The notes: a model not told the origin generated them from the sequence alone. A stretch of DNA of 60,854 nucleotides from REEB509 sp049314555 (GCA_049314555.1 JBMOEW010000018.1:1-60854), one strand, 5' to 3'. Positions 33,914 through 43,976 are shown, counted from the stretch's first letter. Translations and numbers: made by a program.

Positions 33914-35137
33914 ATGTCAGAGTCTAAGGGGCGGGTGACCCTCTTCATTGCCGTGTTTGGGATTATTGCGGCTTTGGGGGTTGCCATCGCCGGTCGCGAG
34001 TTCTTGAACGCAGACGACGCACGTGGTGCGGGCGCTGGTGCGCCTCCAGCTGCGGCCTCCATGTCAAAGAGCGGCAAGGCGGGCGAAGGCGCTGGGGGTG
34101 GTCGGCCCCCAGGTGGTGGCGGCGCGGGTGGCACGCCTGCTCCGGTTACGGTCGCGGTGGTGGCGGAGCAAACGTTTTCGGATGCCATCGAAGCGCTTGG
34201 GACCGCTCAGGCCTATGAAAGTGTGACGATTACCTCCAGCGTAACCGATGTGATCCGTGCCCTGCGTTTTGACAGCGGGGATCGCGTTCAGCGGGGTCAG
34301 GTGCTTGTGGAGCTTGATGCCGGTGAAGAGAGCGGTGCGCTTGGCGAGGCCTTGGCTGCGCAGGCGGAAGCCGAACAAGACAGGGTTCGTTTCGAGGATT
34401 TGCATGCGCGGGGCTTTGCGCCAGACGCTCGGCTCGAGGAAGCCCGCGCAGCCGTCGGGCGGGCAGAAGCGCGGGTTCAATCGGCGCGCGCGCGAGTTGC
34501 TGACCGGGTGATCCGGGCTCCGTTCACGGGGGTGATCGGCTTGCGGTCGGCCAGTGTCGGGGCTTTGGTGCGGCCTGGCGACGTGATCGCGACGCTAGAT
34601 GATCTTGGCCGGATCAAGCTTGATTTTGATGTCAGCGAAACCTTCCTCGCGCGTCTGCGGCCAGGGGTCGCGGTGGTTGCGCGGACAACGGCCTATCCAA
34701 ATGCGTTGTTCGAAGGGGTGATCGACACCGTCGACAGCCGGGTGAACCAAACCACGCGAAACGTTCGCGTTCGGGCGATTATCGACAACACAGACCGCAT
34801 GTTGCGCGGGGGTATGCTTCTGACGGTCGAGGTTCGGGCAAACCCGCGACAGGCGCTGGCGGTGCCCGAGATCGCGTTGCTTGACCAAGCCGCAGGACCG
34901 GCTGTCTACCAGCTCATCGAGCGTGATGGGGCGAGCGTCGCGCAACTGACGCCTATTCAAGCCGGGCAGCGTGTGGCTGGGATGGTCGAGGTCCTTGATG
35001 GGCTTGGGGCTGGCGACCGCATTGTCGCAGAGGGCGTGAGCCGCGTGCGACCGGGACAGCCGGTGCGTGTGCGCGGAAATGAGCCTGCACCCCCTGAAGA
35101 AGCGCCTGTCTCCCCCTCTGTGCCCAGCCGCAGCTAG
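33914..35137 (+). CDS. RND efflux periplasmic adaptor (MFP)
   Basis: The 407-residue protein has an N-terminal membrane anchor (VTLFIAVFGIIAALGVAIAG), a low-complexity Gly/Ala linker (residues 35-75), a lipoyl/barrel-sandwich start (VIRALRFDSGDRVQRGQVLVELD), a helical hairpin (EALAAQAEAEQDRVRFEDLHARG) and the beta-barrel region with VIRAPFTGVIGLR. It links the inner-membrane pump encoded directly downstream to an outer-membrane channel that is not visible here. The gap to the pump gene is 9 bases, so they are co-transcribed. Confidence 0.94.
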   Translation: MSESKGRVTLFIAVFGIIAALGVAIAGREFLNADDARGAGAGAPPAAASMSKSGKAGEGAGGGRPPGGGGAGGTPAPVTVAVVAEQTFSDAIEALGTAQAYESVTITSSVTDVIRALRFDSGDRVQRGQVLVELDAGEESGALGEALAAQAEAEQDRVRFEDLHARGFAPDARLEEARAAVGRAEARVQSARARVADRVIRAPFTGVIGLRSASVGALVRPGDVIATLDDLGRIKLDFDVSETFLARLRPGVAVVARTTAYPNALFEGVIDTVDSRVNQTTRNVRVRAIIDNTDRMLRGGMLLTVEVRANPRQALAVPEIALLDQAAGPAVYQLIERDGASVAQLTPIQAGQRVAGMVEVLDGLGAGDRIVAEGVSRVRPGQPVRVRGNEPAPPEEAPVSPSVPSRS

Positions 35138-35146
35138 GACTCGAAA

Positions 35147-38100
35147 ATGCTTTCGGAACTTTCAGTGCGGCGTCCGGTTCTGGCGGCGGTGATGAGCCTT
35201 CTCATTATCGTTGCCGGACTGATCGCGTTTCGGACCTTGCCGCTGCGCGAGCTTCCCGATGTGGACCGGCCGATTGTGTCTGTCGATGTTTCCTACCGCG
35301 GCGCGTCGTCCCAAGTCATTGAGAGCCAAGTTACCAAGCCAATCGAGGACCAGTTATCGGGCATTGAGGGGATCGACAGCATAACTGCCACGAGCCGCGA
35401 TGGCCGGGCTTCTGTGAACATCGAGTTTGAACTTGGGCGGGATTTGGACGCGGCCGCAAACGATGTGCGCGCCGCCGTCGATCGCGCACGGCCGACGTTG
35501 CCCGTCGATGTTGAAGACCCGGTTGTTGCCAAGACCGATGCGGATGCTGATCCGTTCATTTGGTATAGCCTTGAAAGCACAGGGCTTGATCGGGTTTCGC
35601 TTACCGATTTCGCAGAGCGCACTGTCGTCGATCAGATCTCGTCTCTTGATGGCGTGGCCAACGTTCGGATCGGGGGGGGACTGCGGCCGGCTTTGCGGAT
35701 TTGGCTGAACCCGGATGAAATGGCCGCAAGAGGTTTGACGGTCGACGACATTGAACAAGCGCTGCGGTCGCAGAACGTGGAGTTGCCCGCGGGGAACGTG
35801 GAGGGTCGCCAGCGCGACTATCAGATCCGGACAGCCAGAACTTATCAGAGCCCGGAAGAGTTTGCCCGCATGCCGATTGGGCGTCGCGATCTCACGGGCG
35901 GAGTGGTGCGCCTTGGCGACATTGCCCGCATAGAAGTGGCGCCGGAGGAAGCGCGCCGCCTGTTTCGTGGCAATGGCACAGACCAGATCGGGCTGGGGAT
36001 CGTGCGTCAGTCGCGGTCCAATGCGCTGGACGTGGCCAATGAGGTCAAAGCCGAGATTGCGCGACTAGAGACGACGTTGCCGGAGGGCACGCGCTTTGTG
36101 ATCAGCTACGATTCCACTGTTTTTATTGAAAAGGCGATTGAGAAGGTTTGGCAAACTCTGTTTGAGGCGACCGCCCTCGTCATCGTTGTGATCTTTCTTT
36201 TCCTGGGATCGTTTCGCGCGGCACTTGTGCCCGCGGCGGTTATTCCGGTCTGTTTGATTGGTGCGTTTGCGATCCTTGCGGCGCTTGGGTACTCGATCAA
36301 TCTGCTGACGCTGTTGGCGCTTGTTTTGGCGATCGGTCTTGTGGTGGACGACTCGATCGTCGTTTTGGAAAACGCTCAGCGCAGAATGGATGACCTTGGC
36401 GAGCCCCGGGCCGTTGCGGCCTTGCGGGGCACCAAGCAGGTGTTTTTTGCCGTGGTTGCAACCTCGGCGGTGATCGTTGCGGTGTTCACGCCCTTCTTCT
36501 TTATTGGGGGCTATGTCGGGCGCTTGTTCGTCGAATTGGCGGTGACGGTTGCTGGCACAGTTGTCATCTCCTCTTTTGTTGCGCTCACCTTGTCGCCGAT
36601 GATGTGTTCCAAGATGTTGCGGCCGAGCCGGGTAGACCGGGGGCTGGCTGGCTTCGTGGACGGAGCAATGGGGCGATTGCGGGCTGGCTATCGGGCTTCG
36701 CTTGAAGCTGCGCTCAATGCAAAAAGCTTGGTCTTTGTTTTGTTGCTGGCGGTGGTTGGGGCAGGCGCATTTATGTTTATGCGCCTGCCTTCAGAGCTGA
36801 CGCCGCCTGAGGATCGCGGAAACCTGTTTGTGCAGGTGGAAACGCCGGAAGGTTCTGGTTTTGCCTTCACCAAGCGGGTGATGGAGGATGTTGAGAAGGT
36901 CTTGCTGAGCTATGTTGAGACCGGAGAAATGCGCCGGATCCTGGTTGTGTCGCCCGGTTTTGGCGATCAGGGAACCAGCCGCTTTTCATCGGGCTTTGGA
37001 CGCGTGTTTCTAGAGGACTGGGGCAAACGCCGGCCGGGCGACCAGATCGTGGCCGAGTTGAACCAGCGCTTCGGCGAGATCCCTGGGGCAAGCATTCGCG
37101 TGATCATGCAAAACCCCTTTGCTGCCCGTGGTGGTGGTGCGGGGGCAGCGATTGTTCTTCAGGGGGCGGACTATGCACAGCTTGCCGGCGTTGCCGAACA
37201 GGTCGTTGCGGGGGCGAGACAGAACCCTGGCTTGATCCGCCCACGGTCCAATTACGATCCGCTTTCGCCGCGCGTGTTGGTACATGTGGACCGAGAACGG
37301 GCGGCGGCGCTTGGGGTGTCGGTACAGGCGGTGGCGCGCACGCTTGAGGCAACGATGGGCCAAAGGCGGGTCAACACCTTTGAGCGCGACGGGGAAGACT
37401 ATCAAATCTTCATCCAGGCGGAGCGGGATCAGCGGACCGAAATCGGCGACATGACCCGGATGTTTGTTCGTTCAGATCGCACGTCGGAGATGATTCCGTT
37501 GTCGTCGATCGTGACGACACAGGCTGTTGGCGATGCGGGCGAGCGACGCCGCTTTGATCGGTTGGCGGCGATTACAGTGTCTGTGTCTTTGGCTCCAGGT
37601 ACTACAATCGGGGAAGCGACGGACGCGCTTACACTATTGGCCAGGGGGGCGATCGGATCACAACAGATCCAAGTGGATTATGTGGGTGAGGCGCGGGAGT
37701 TCCGGCAAGCCAGTGGCGCGATCTTGTTTGCCTTTTTGTTTGCTCTTGTGATCGTGTTCCTCGTTTTGGCCGCACAGTTTGAGAGCTTCATCAACCCGTT
37801 GATCATTATGCTGACGGTTCCGCTCGCGATCGCGGGTGGCGTGTTTGGTTTGTATCTCACGGGCGGGTCGTTGAACATTTACAGCCAGATCGGGCTGATC
37901 ATCTTGATTGCGCTGGCGGCGAAGAATGGAATCTTGATCGTTGAGTTCGCCAATCAATTACGCGACGAGGGGCGCTCGATCCGTGATGCGATCTTGGAAG
38001 CGAGCGATCTGCGCATTCGGCCGGTGTTGATGACGTCGATTGCGACAGTGATCGGTGCTGTGCCTTTGATGCTTGCAGATGGTGCTGGCGCGGAGAGCCG

Positions 38101-38269
38101 CCAGACGATTGGTGTTGTTATCGTGGCTGGCTTGTTGTCAGCGACATTCCTGACCCTGTTTATCGTTCCGACGTTTTACGACCTTCTGGCCCGCTTCACC
38201 CGGTCGCCCGAAGCGACGGGGCGCCAGATTGACGAGCTTGAGCAAGCCCAACACGGGGCTGCGGAGTGA
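35147..38269 (+). CDS. RND efflux permease (AcrB/MexB-like)
   Basis: The 1040-residue inner-membrane pump has the full RND layout: first TM with RRPVLAAVMSLLIIVAGLIA, porter domain, a TM bundle with ALVLAIGLVVDDSIVVLENAQRRM (proton-relay Asp-Asp), a second porter domain and a final TM set ending VIVAGLLSATFLTLFIVPTFYDLL. The Asp pair in VVDDSIV matches the relay of AcrB. The length is normal. The adaptor lies upstream, and the lack of a TolC gene suggests a shared outer channel. Export target is unknown. Confidence 0.96.
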   Translation: MLSELSVRRPVLAAVMSLLIIVAGLIAFRTLPLRELPDVDRPIVSVDVSYRGASSQVIESQVTKPIEDQLSGIEGIDSITATSRDGRASVNIEFELGRDLDAAANDVRAAVDRARPTLPVDVEDPVVAKTDADADPFIWYSLESTGLDRVSLTDFAERTVVDQISSLDGVANVRIGGGLRPALRIWLNPDEMAARGLTVDDIEQALRSQNVELPAGNVEGRQRDYQIRTARTYQSPEEFARMPIGRRDLTGGVVRLGDIARIEVAPEEARRLFRGNGTDQIGLGIVRQSRSNALDVANEVKAEIARLETTLPEGTRFVISYDSTVFIEKAIEKVWQTLFEATALVIVVIFLFLGSFRAALVPAAVIPVCLIGAFAILAALGYSINLLTLLALVLAIGLVVDDSIVVLENAQRRMDDLGEPRAVAALRGTKQVFFAVVATSAVIVAVFTPFFFIGGYVGRLFVELAVTVAGTVVISSFVALTLSPMMCSKMLRPSRVDRGLAGFVDGAMGRLRAGYRASLEAALNAKSLVFVLLLAVVGAGAFMFMRLPSELTPPEDRGNLFVQVETPEGSGFAFTKRVMEDVEKVLLSYVETGEMRRILVVSPGFGDQGTSRFSSGFGRVFLEDWGKRRPGDQIVAELNQRFGEIPGASIRVIMQNPFAARGGGAGAAIVLQGADYAQLAGVAEQVVAGARQNPGLIRPRSNYDPLSPRVLVHVDRERAAALGVSVQAVARTLEATMGQRRVNTFERDGEDYQIFIQAERDQRTEIGDMTRMFVRSDRTSEMIPLSSIVTTQAVGDAGERRRFDRLAAITVSVSLAPGTTIGEATDALTLLARGAIGSQQIQVDYVGEAREFRQASGAILFAFLFALVIVFLVLAAQFESFINPLIIMLTVPLAIAGGVFGLYLTGGSLNIYSQIGLIILIALAAKNGILIVEFANQLRDEGRSIRDAILEASDLRIRPVLMTSIATVIGAVPLMLADGAGAESRQTIGVVIVAGLLSATFLTLFIVPTFYDLLARFTRSPEATGRQIDELEQAQHGAAE

Positions 38270-38512
38270 CCTGGTAGCGTTTGAGTATGAGGTCACTTGA
38301 GCGCCACCCATCTCACGCCTGCCTGAGGATGAACCAATGATTGCAATCTGGGCACCGACTTCTGCTTAGGTCAGCACCGTTTGGCGGCGGCGCGAGGCGA
38401 CGAGCCACTTTCCGGAGCGGGATTTCAATGGCACGGTCTTTGGGCCGGGGTTCGATGTGAGCTGATCGACCGCCGAAGGCACGACAACGGACACGATCGA
38501 GGGATTGGGGTG

Positions 38513-39958
38513 ATGACTGCACCGTGGCTTCGGGCCAAACGTCAGGGCCGATTTGGCCGCGACCACTTCCTCGACCGCCGGGAGGTTTTGCGCCAAGCCG
38601 CGCTTGCGTTGGCGGCTGGCTTGGCCAGTTGCTCGATTGCCAAACCCCAGCACCGAGCGGGGCGCGTGGTTATTGTTGGGGCCGGGTTGGCTGGCTTGTC
38701 CTGCGCCTATGAACTTCTGGCAGCTGGATTTGATGTGACCGTGCTTGAGGCGCGGGACCGGGTAGGCGGGCGGGTCTTTTCACGAAACGACATAGCCCCA
38801 GGCGATGGCAATGTAGAGTTCGGTGGTGAACTGATTGGTGCCAATCATCCCCATTGGCAAGCTTATGCTTCTCAGTTCGGCCTGCCCTTGATGGAACTGA
38901 GCAGCGACGAAGACAAAGATGCGCCGGTGCTATTGGGGGGGCGGCTGCTCGCCGCTGCGGAGGCTAATGCACTGTATGCGGCCATGAGCGTTGGGGAAGA
39001 TGCCCTGACGCAAGCTGCTCAGAACATTGCTGTAGAGGCACCGTGGTTGTCGCCTCAGGCCCTTGAGCTCGACGCCCGGTCCGCAGGGCAATTCATCGAC
39101 GGCCTTGGGTTGTCGCCCGAGGCTGCGATGGCGCTGCACTTGAGTTTGGCGTGCGACAATGCAGTGGCTACTAGCAAGCAAAGCCTGTTGGCCAATTTGA
39201 CGATGATCAAGGCCCATGGTGGCGGGGACTTTTGGAGCCTGAGCGAAACCCATCGGTGCAGGGGCGGCAATCAGCAGTTGGCCATGCGATTTGCGCAGGC
39301 CCTTGGCGATGAGCGCATCCTTTTGGAAACGCCGGTGGCGGCGATTGCGCCGTTAGGCAATGGTGCTCGGGTCACGACACGGGCTGGGGCGGTTTTTGAT
39401 TGTGATCTGGCGGTGCTTGCAATTCCGCCCAGCCTTTGGGACGGGATCGACATCACGCCCCGCCCTCCGACGCTTCAGACTGGGGCGGCGATTAAGCACT
39501 TCACCGTTTTGGAGTCACGTCCTGGTGAGTTCGCCACGACCTCCCAGTATGCGTTTAGCGACCAACTCCCCACGATGTGCTGGGACGGTTTGGATGGGCA
39601 GGGTCGATCAGATGCGGTTCTGGTGGGCTTTGCGGGGGCAGAACCGGCGGCTTTGGCAAGTGCGATGCCAAGTCAGGAACGGGATTCGCAAATCGCTGAG
39701 ACCTATGACCGGCTGTATCCCAGCGTCAGGGCGCGCAGTGTTCGCCGCTTCACGGCCAACTGGCCCCGCGATCCGTTCACCCAGACCGGCTATAGCTTTC
39801 CCGCACCCGGCCAGATCACGACCTTGCGTGATCAGCTCAAACGCGGCTACCCGCATTTGGCGTTTGCCGGAGAGCACCTTTCGGCGGGTTTTCCGGGCTA
39901 CATGGAAGGGGCGCTTGATAGTGGCGTGGCATTAGCCCGAGCCCTGGCAACGCGCTGA
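38513..39958 (+). CDS. Flavin amine oxidase family protein, probably Tat-exported
   Basis: The 481-residue protein has a twin-arginine-like DRREVLRQAALALAAGLASC (Tat with possible lipobox), the FAD-binding VIVGAGLAGLSCAYELLAAG with VLEARDRVGGR, and a C-terminal GEHLSAGFPGYMEGALDSG. The amine oxidase family oxidises mono- or polyamines; substrate unknown. I used ATG 38513, since the signal starts there; the longer frame is out of family. A MDR reductase gene follows in the same direction. Confidence 0.86.
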   Translation: MTAPWLRAKRQGRFGRDHFLDRREVLRQAALALAAGLASCSIAKPQHRAGRVVIVGAGLAGLSCAYELLAAGFDVTVLEARDRVGGRVFSRNDIAPGDGNVEFGGELIGANHPHWQAYASQFGLPLMELSSDEDKDAPVLLGGRLLAAAEANALYAAMSVGEDALTQAAQNIAVEAPWLSPQALELDARSAGQFIDGLGLSPEAAMALHLSLACDNAVATSKQSLLANLTMIKAHGGGDFWSLSETHRCRGGNQQLAMRFAQALGDERILLETPVAAIAPLGNGARVTTRAGAVFDCDLAVLAIPPSLWDGIDITPRPPTLQTGAAIKHFTVLESRPGEFATTSQYAFSDQLPTMCWDGLDGQGRSDAVLVGFAGAEPAALASAMPSQERDSQIAETYDRLYPSVRARSVRRFTANWPRDPFTQTGYSFPAPGQITTLRDQLKRGYPHLAFAGEHLSAGFPGYMEGALDSGVALARALATR

Positions 39959-39979
39959 TTGCAAAAATGGATAGTCCTC

Positions 39980-40996
39980 ATGACAAACACTGACGATAAT
40001 TTACGCCGTGTGGCGTTGAAGAAGCCCATCGTTGGCCAGCCCCGCCCTGACGACTTTGAATTGATCGAGGAAGAGATCCCATCTTTGGTGGATGGCCAGG
40101 TTTTGCTGAAAGCAAAGTACATCAGTGTGGATCCAGGCACGCGGTCGCGCCTGTCGGCGGGAGCAAGTTATGCACGACCTTTGCAAAGCGGCGAAACGGT
40201 TGACGGGTTTTGTGTCGGTGAGGTGATCGAAAGCCGCCACCCGAAGTTCGGTGTGGGAACGCATTGGGCCTATGGTGGCGGGTGGGCAAGCCATTGCTTG
40301 ACCAATGGGCGCGGTTTCTTTCAGCCCGTGCCAGAGCAACCCTTGCCTTTATCGCTTTGGATCGGCGTGCTCGGTGTACCGGGCATGACAGCCTATTTCG
40401 GCTTGCAGCGCGTTGCGGGGCTGCAGGCCGGGGACCGCGTGCTTGTGTCGAGCGCTGCCGGCCCTGTGGGCGCTACGGCGGGTCAGTTGGCGAAGGCGTG
40501 GGGAGCGTCCAAGGTCGTTGGGATTGCGGGCGGACCTGCAAAGTGCGGCTGGGTCAGTGGCCCAGCAGGTTTCGACGATTGTGTGGACTATAAGGCTCAA
40601 GGTGATTTGACAGCTGCGCTGAGCGCAGCTTGCCCTGAGGGCTACGATGTTTTCTTTGACAACGTCGGCAATGCCATGATCGATGCCGTGCTGCCGTTGA
40701 TGCGGCCCGGTGGGCGGATTGTGATTTCTGGCCAGGTTGGCGATTACAACGCGATTGATCCGCCCGGACTGAAAGGCACGCGCCACTTCATTGCCGCGCG
40801 ACTGCGGATGGAAGGGATCGTTGTGTTTGATGATCTAAAGCAATTCGCTAGAGCTCAAGCAGAGCTCAGCGAAAAGATTGAAGCCGGGTCTTTGGTGTAT
40901 CGAGAAGAACGATTTGCCGGACTGGAAGCGCTGCCAGCGGCGTTTTGCGGCCTGTTTACCGGTGACAGCTTCGGGCGGCGTATCGTTGTGGTTTAA
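39980..40996 (+). CDS. NADP-dependent medium-chain reductase (leukotriene/CurA type)
   Basis: The 338-residue zinc-free MDR protein has VLLKAKYISVDPGTRSRLS, VLGVPGMTAYFGLQ, VLVSSAAGPVGATAGQLAKAWG with IAGG, and VFFDNVGNAMIDAVLPLMRPGGRIV. Relatives reduce enones such as 15-oxo-prostaglandin and curcumin. Start ATG 39980 gives MTNTDDNLRRVALKK. The C-terminus ends 3 bases from the convergent methyltransferase gene. Confidence 0.9.
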   Translation: MTNTDDNLRRVALKKPIVGQPRPDDFELIEEEIPSLVDGQVLLKAKYISVDPGTRSRLSAGASYARPLQSGETVDGFCVGEVIESRHPKFGVGTHWAYGGGWASHCLTNGRGFFQPVPEQPLPLSLWIGVLGVPGMTAYFGLQRVAGLQAGDRVLVSSAAGPVGATAGQLAKAWGASKVVGIAGGPAKCGWVSGPAGFDDCVDYKAQGDLTAALSAACPEGYDVFFDNVGNAMIDAVLPLMRPGGRIVISGQVGDYNAIDPPGLKGTRHFIAARLRMEGIVVFDDLKQFARAQAELSEKIEAGSLVYREERFAGLEALPAAFCGLFTGDSFGRRIVVV

Positions 40997-40999
40997 CGC

Positions 41000-41902
41000 T
41001 TAAGCGCAGCCAGCCGGCGCGTTGGTCTGGGCAATATAGGGGTTGCGCGGCACGGGCCTGGAACGCCAACCACAGGTTTGCAATTGGTTGCTCAGATCCT
41101 TGGGGGGCGTTGCCTTCAGTAAAATGACGCCACCCATGCCCCAGCTCATCAGGCCGGTTGCGCACAGGGCGTTTTGAAGGCCGATCGCTGCCCCATAGGC
41201 GAACCGCATCAGCGGATCTGTTCGTTTCGCAGCGGATACTTTTTGCAAATACATATGATTGAATTGTCGCTGGAACATGCTTGTCGCTTGCAACGCAACC
41301 GCTGCTTTCCAGACCTCGTTGAGCGACAGGCGGTAGATGAAGTTGGCCGCATCCGCTTCAAACAAGGTCTCGTCCCCTCGCTGACCGCGCAGAACGCTCT
41401 TGGCAAGTGTGCGTACGCGCTCGAATATGCGCACCGGAAGGATATCTGCCGGTTCGATCAAAACCACCCCAACCCGAGCGACCCGCCACATTTCGTAAAA
41501 GCCGATCATCGGTCTTGGAAAATGGTGAAAAGCCTGCCGGCACAAAACGAAGTCTATGCTTTCGTTGGGTCGGTCAATATCCTCGGCATTCAAGCCTCTT
41601 ATTTGGCATGGCGGCAGTTTGCCTGTTGTTGCCAAAAAGCGAAGGGCGACGTCGGAGATATTGGTGGCGGTGATGTCTTGCGCGCCAGCTTTGAAGAGAA
41701 GATGGACGTCGGCACCGCTGTCGCCAATTGTGAGCCAGTTTGCAGCTGGCCACGTGCGCGCAAGGGCGTCGACACCGCTGAACTGTTGCTCGTGGTTTAA
41801 GGCGTCAATGGAATCTGGAGCACCGATCACAACGGGCACATTTAGCTTGGCGTTTTCCAGCTCTAACGCGTGACGCGCATAGCTAGCCTGGATCGAACCC
41901 AT
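41000..41902 (-). CDS. SAM-dependent methyltransferase, class I
   Basis: The 300-residue protein has the class I Rossmann core: WLTIGDSGADVHLLFKAGA (motif I), ATNISDVALRFL, INAED... with IDFVLCRQAFHHFPRPM (motif IV and the post-IV His pair). The C-terminal third, with SWGMGGVILLKA, may be hydrophobic. No substrate is evident. ATG 41902 starts MGSIQASYARHALE; an upstream ATG adds ten residues. A 6-bp palindrome (41914-41919, 41926-41931) lies just upstream of the start. Confidence 0.82.
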   Translation of the reverse strand: MGSIQASYARHALELENAKLNVPVVIGAPDSIDALNHEQQFSGVDALARTWPAANWLTIGDSGADVHLLFKAGAQDITATNISDVALRFLATTGKLPPCQIRGLNAEDIDRPNESIDFVLCRQAFHHFPRPMIGFYEMWRVARVGVVLIEPADILPVRIFERVRTLAKSVLRGQRGDETLFEADAANFIYRLSLNEVWKAAVALQATSMFQRQFNHMYLQKVSAAKRTDPLMRFAYGAAIGLQNALCATGLMSWGMGGVILLKATPPKDLSNQLQTCGWRSRPVPRNPYIAQTNAPAGCA

Positions 41903-41913
41903 AGCTAAACTCC

Positions 41914-41931
41914 TGTCTGAACAAACAGACA
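41914..41931. promoter_or_regulatory. Inverted repeat before the methyltransferase gene
   Basis: TGTCTG and CAGACA flank AACAAA about 12 bases upstream of the methyltransferase start at 41902. This spacing suits a repressor operator. No other evidence. Confidence 0.35.
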
Positions 41932-42121
41932 CTTAGCTGCTCAGTTTAAGTGATGGAGCGCATCTGGCAAGTTTTTATTTGTTTATGTATCGGCGTGTTT
42001 GTGCGTTGCCTGGATGCGACTTGGGCTTCACTTGCCTCACTGGCGCGCGTCTCAACTGAGCCGCTTGCCCGACACACGATCGATCCGTGGGGCCGGCGAT
42101 CGCATCTTCGACGAAACTTGG

Positions 42122-43282
42122 CTAGAGTCGCCAGAGGCTCGCCAGATTGTTGCGCTGCATATCGGACGAGCCGCCAACAATCGGCATGCCCAACAAATCG
42201 CGCACATTGCGCTCCATGTCATAGGCGTCTGACAGGGCATAGGCACCCATCACCTGTTGGCAGGCAAGGGCGATCTCTACACCGGTATCGGCCAGGAATA
42301 GCTTGGCCATCGACGTTTCGGCCGCGCAGGGACGGCCTTCGTTGGCTAACCACGCAGCATGATAGAGCATGTGTTTGCAGGCAGCGAGTTTTGTGCGGGC
42401 AGTGACAAGCTTGTGGCGGATGGCTTGATGCTGAGCGATGGGCTTGCCGAATTGGGTGCGCTCCTGCGCGTATTGCCAGGCTTCGTCGATGGTGGCTGCA
42501 GCAAGGCCGTAGGTGACAGCGGCCACTTCCAGCTTCTCCACGTCCAGGGCACGCCCGGCCAGCACCTTCCATCCCTGGTTCCACATGGCTTCGCCGCCGA
42601 CGATGGCTGAAAGCGGCAAGCGGACATCTTCGAAATGCACATCGCTCGACAGTGTGTAGCGCAGATTGACGTGCTCGATCGGCGACAGGCTGACGCCTTT
42701 GGTGCTTGGGGGAATGAGCAAGAAGGTCAGGTTCTTGTAGCGGCCTGCGTCGGGGTCGGAGTTGACCAGGCAATACAGGTAATCGGCGAAGTCAGCGCCT
42801 GTGCACCAACGCTTGGAGCCGCGAACGACGATCTCATCGCCGTCCCGCCAGGCCCGGGTCTTGACGCTGGCTAGATCCCCGCCGACGTCCGGCTCAGATA
42901 GTCCGTAGGCAAAGAGGAGCTCGCCTTTCGCGAGCTTTGGAAGCAGTTCGGCTTTTTGTTCGGGGCTGCCGTTTTCGGCGATGTTCATGCCGCCGTAAAA
43001 GGCGCAGTGGATAAAGGGCCCCGCCAGCGCGGGGCCGGCGCGGGCCAGTTCTTCAATGACAGCAACCGCTGCGACAATGTCTTGGCCTGCGCCGCCGAAC
43101 TCTTCTGGGATTGTTAGCCCCATCAAGCCCAAATCAGACAGCTCGCGAAACAAGTCGCGCGGCCACGTGTGCGCCTTGTCCCAGGCGCGACGCTTCTCCC
43201 GTGGGGCTTTGTCCGCCATGAAGCGCTTCAGCTGATCGCGCAGGGCGCGGATGTGGTCAGGCTCGTCGGTGAAGTAGGTCAT
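42122..43282 (-). CDS. Acyl-CoA dehydrogenase
   Basis: The 386-residue flavoprotein has GLMGLTIPEEFGGAG, FAYGLSEPDVGGDLASVKT (FAD contact loop), RGSKRWCTGAD and the C-terminal QHQAIRHKLVTARTKL and ALACQQVMGAYALSD. It would oxidise an acyl-CoA. It ends a leftward cluster: enoyl-CoA hydratase, 53-residue protein, AbrB, PIN toxin, this gene. The gap to the PIN stop is 10 bases. ATG 43282 starts MTYFTDEPDHI. Confidence 0.92.
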   Translation of the reverse strand: MTYFTDEPDHIRALRDQLKRFMADKAPREKRRAWDKAHTWPRDLFRELSDLGLMGLTIPEEFGGAGQDIVAAVAVIEELARAGPALAGPFIHCAFYGGMNIAENGSPEQKAELLPKLAKGELLFAYGLSEPDVGGDLASVKTRAWRDGDEIVVRGSKRWCTGADFADYLYCLVNSDPDAGRYKNLTFLLIPPSTKGVSLSPIEHVNLRYTLSSDVHFEDVRLPLSAIVGGEAMWNQGWKVLAGRALDVEKLEVAAVTYGLAAATIDEAWQYAQERTQFGKPIAQHQAIRHKLVTARTKLAACKHMLYHAAWLANEGRPCAAETSMAKLFLADTGVEIALACQQVMGAYALSDAYDMERNVRDLLGMPIVGGSSDMQRNNLASLWRL

Positions 43283-43292
43283 GGGGTTGGCC

Positions 43293-43709
43293 TTAGCGGG
43301 GGGTGTCTGGCGCGATGAGGGCGAGCATCGGGAAATAGGTGCGGTAGCGGGCTGTGTCTCGCGTCAACAGCTTGGCTCCGGTCAACGCTGGTTGAGCCCC
43401 GATCAAAAAGTCTGGCAAGATCTGGCCGCGCGCGCCGCCTTCGGCGCGATATCGGGCATGGGCTTGGGCCGCTGCATAGAGGGCGGGGCGGCTGAACTCG
43501 GTGTCCAAGGTAATGGCCAATCTTTCCAGCACCTCATCCCAATCCCTGCGCAAGGCAAAGCGGGTCGCGCCTTCCGCGTAGACGATCGGGCCGATCCGCA
43601 CATCGCCTTGCCGCACGCAGGCTTCGAGTTGGAGCGTCGACCAGCAAAGCCAGACAGGATCAGCGCCGACAATGTCGAGCAAAATGTTTGTGTCCACAAA
43701 AGTGGTCAC
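43293..43709 (-). CDS. PIN-domain toxin (VapC type)
   Basis: The 138-residue protein is a PIN-fold RNase toxin candidate. The four acidic residues expected for the metal site are at D6 (FVDTNILLD), E46 (YAEGATR), D100 (LPDFLIGA) and D118 (TRDTARY). The GTG start at 43709 overlaps the antitoxin stop (GTGA), standard for coupled toxin-antitoxin genes. RNA cleavage is inferred from the family. Confidence 0.88.
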   Translation of the reverse strand: MTTFVDTNILLDIVGADPVWLCWSTLQLEACVRQGDVRIGPIVYAEGATRFALRRDWDEVLERLAITLDTEFSRPALYAAAQAHARYRAEGGARGQILPDFLIGAQPALTGAKLLTRDTARYRTYFPMLALIAPDTPR

Positions 43710-43975
43710 GCCTCGCCCCGCAGCCAGGCCATATACTCGTCGGTGGTCATGCCATTTGGTTCCGCCACGCCGACGACGCTTTTGATCCGCTCCTGATAGC
43801 TAAGCTGCTCGGCCTGCGTCGGGAGCGGCTTGAGGCGGGACAGGGCACCTTTGACCGTTACCTCACCTTGGTCGTTGATATCGAATGCGATCGGGTCGCC
43901 GGGGGCAATGCCCAGATAGTCCCGAAAGCTCTTGGGGATCGTGACTTGGCCCTTTTGGGTGAGGGTGGGGGTCAT
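43706..43975 (-). CDS. AbrB/MazE-type antitoxin
   Basis: The 89-residue protein has an N-terminal SpoVT-AbrB DNA-binding domain (LTQKGQVTIPKSFRDYLGIAPGD) and a C-terminal tail with the toxin-binding role (EYMAWLRGEA). It would neutralise the PIN toxin and repress its own operon. I chose ATG 43975 as the domain begins right after it and GGAG lies seven bases upstream. A perfect inverted repeat covers this region (43977-44004). Confidence 0.9.
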   Translation of the reverse strand: MTPTLTQKGQVTIPKSFRDYLGIAPGDPIAFDINDQGEVTVKGALSRLKPLPTQAEQLSYQERIKSVVGVAEPNGMTTDEYMAWLRGEA

Positions 43976-43976
43976 G

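Noticed and set aside
38366..38653. 95-codon minus-strand frame before the amine oxidase
   Set aside because: Overlaps the signal-peptide region of the amine oxidase; a second reading on the plus strand in the gap has no start codon. The gap remains unexplained.
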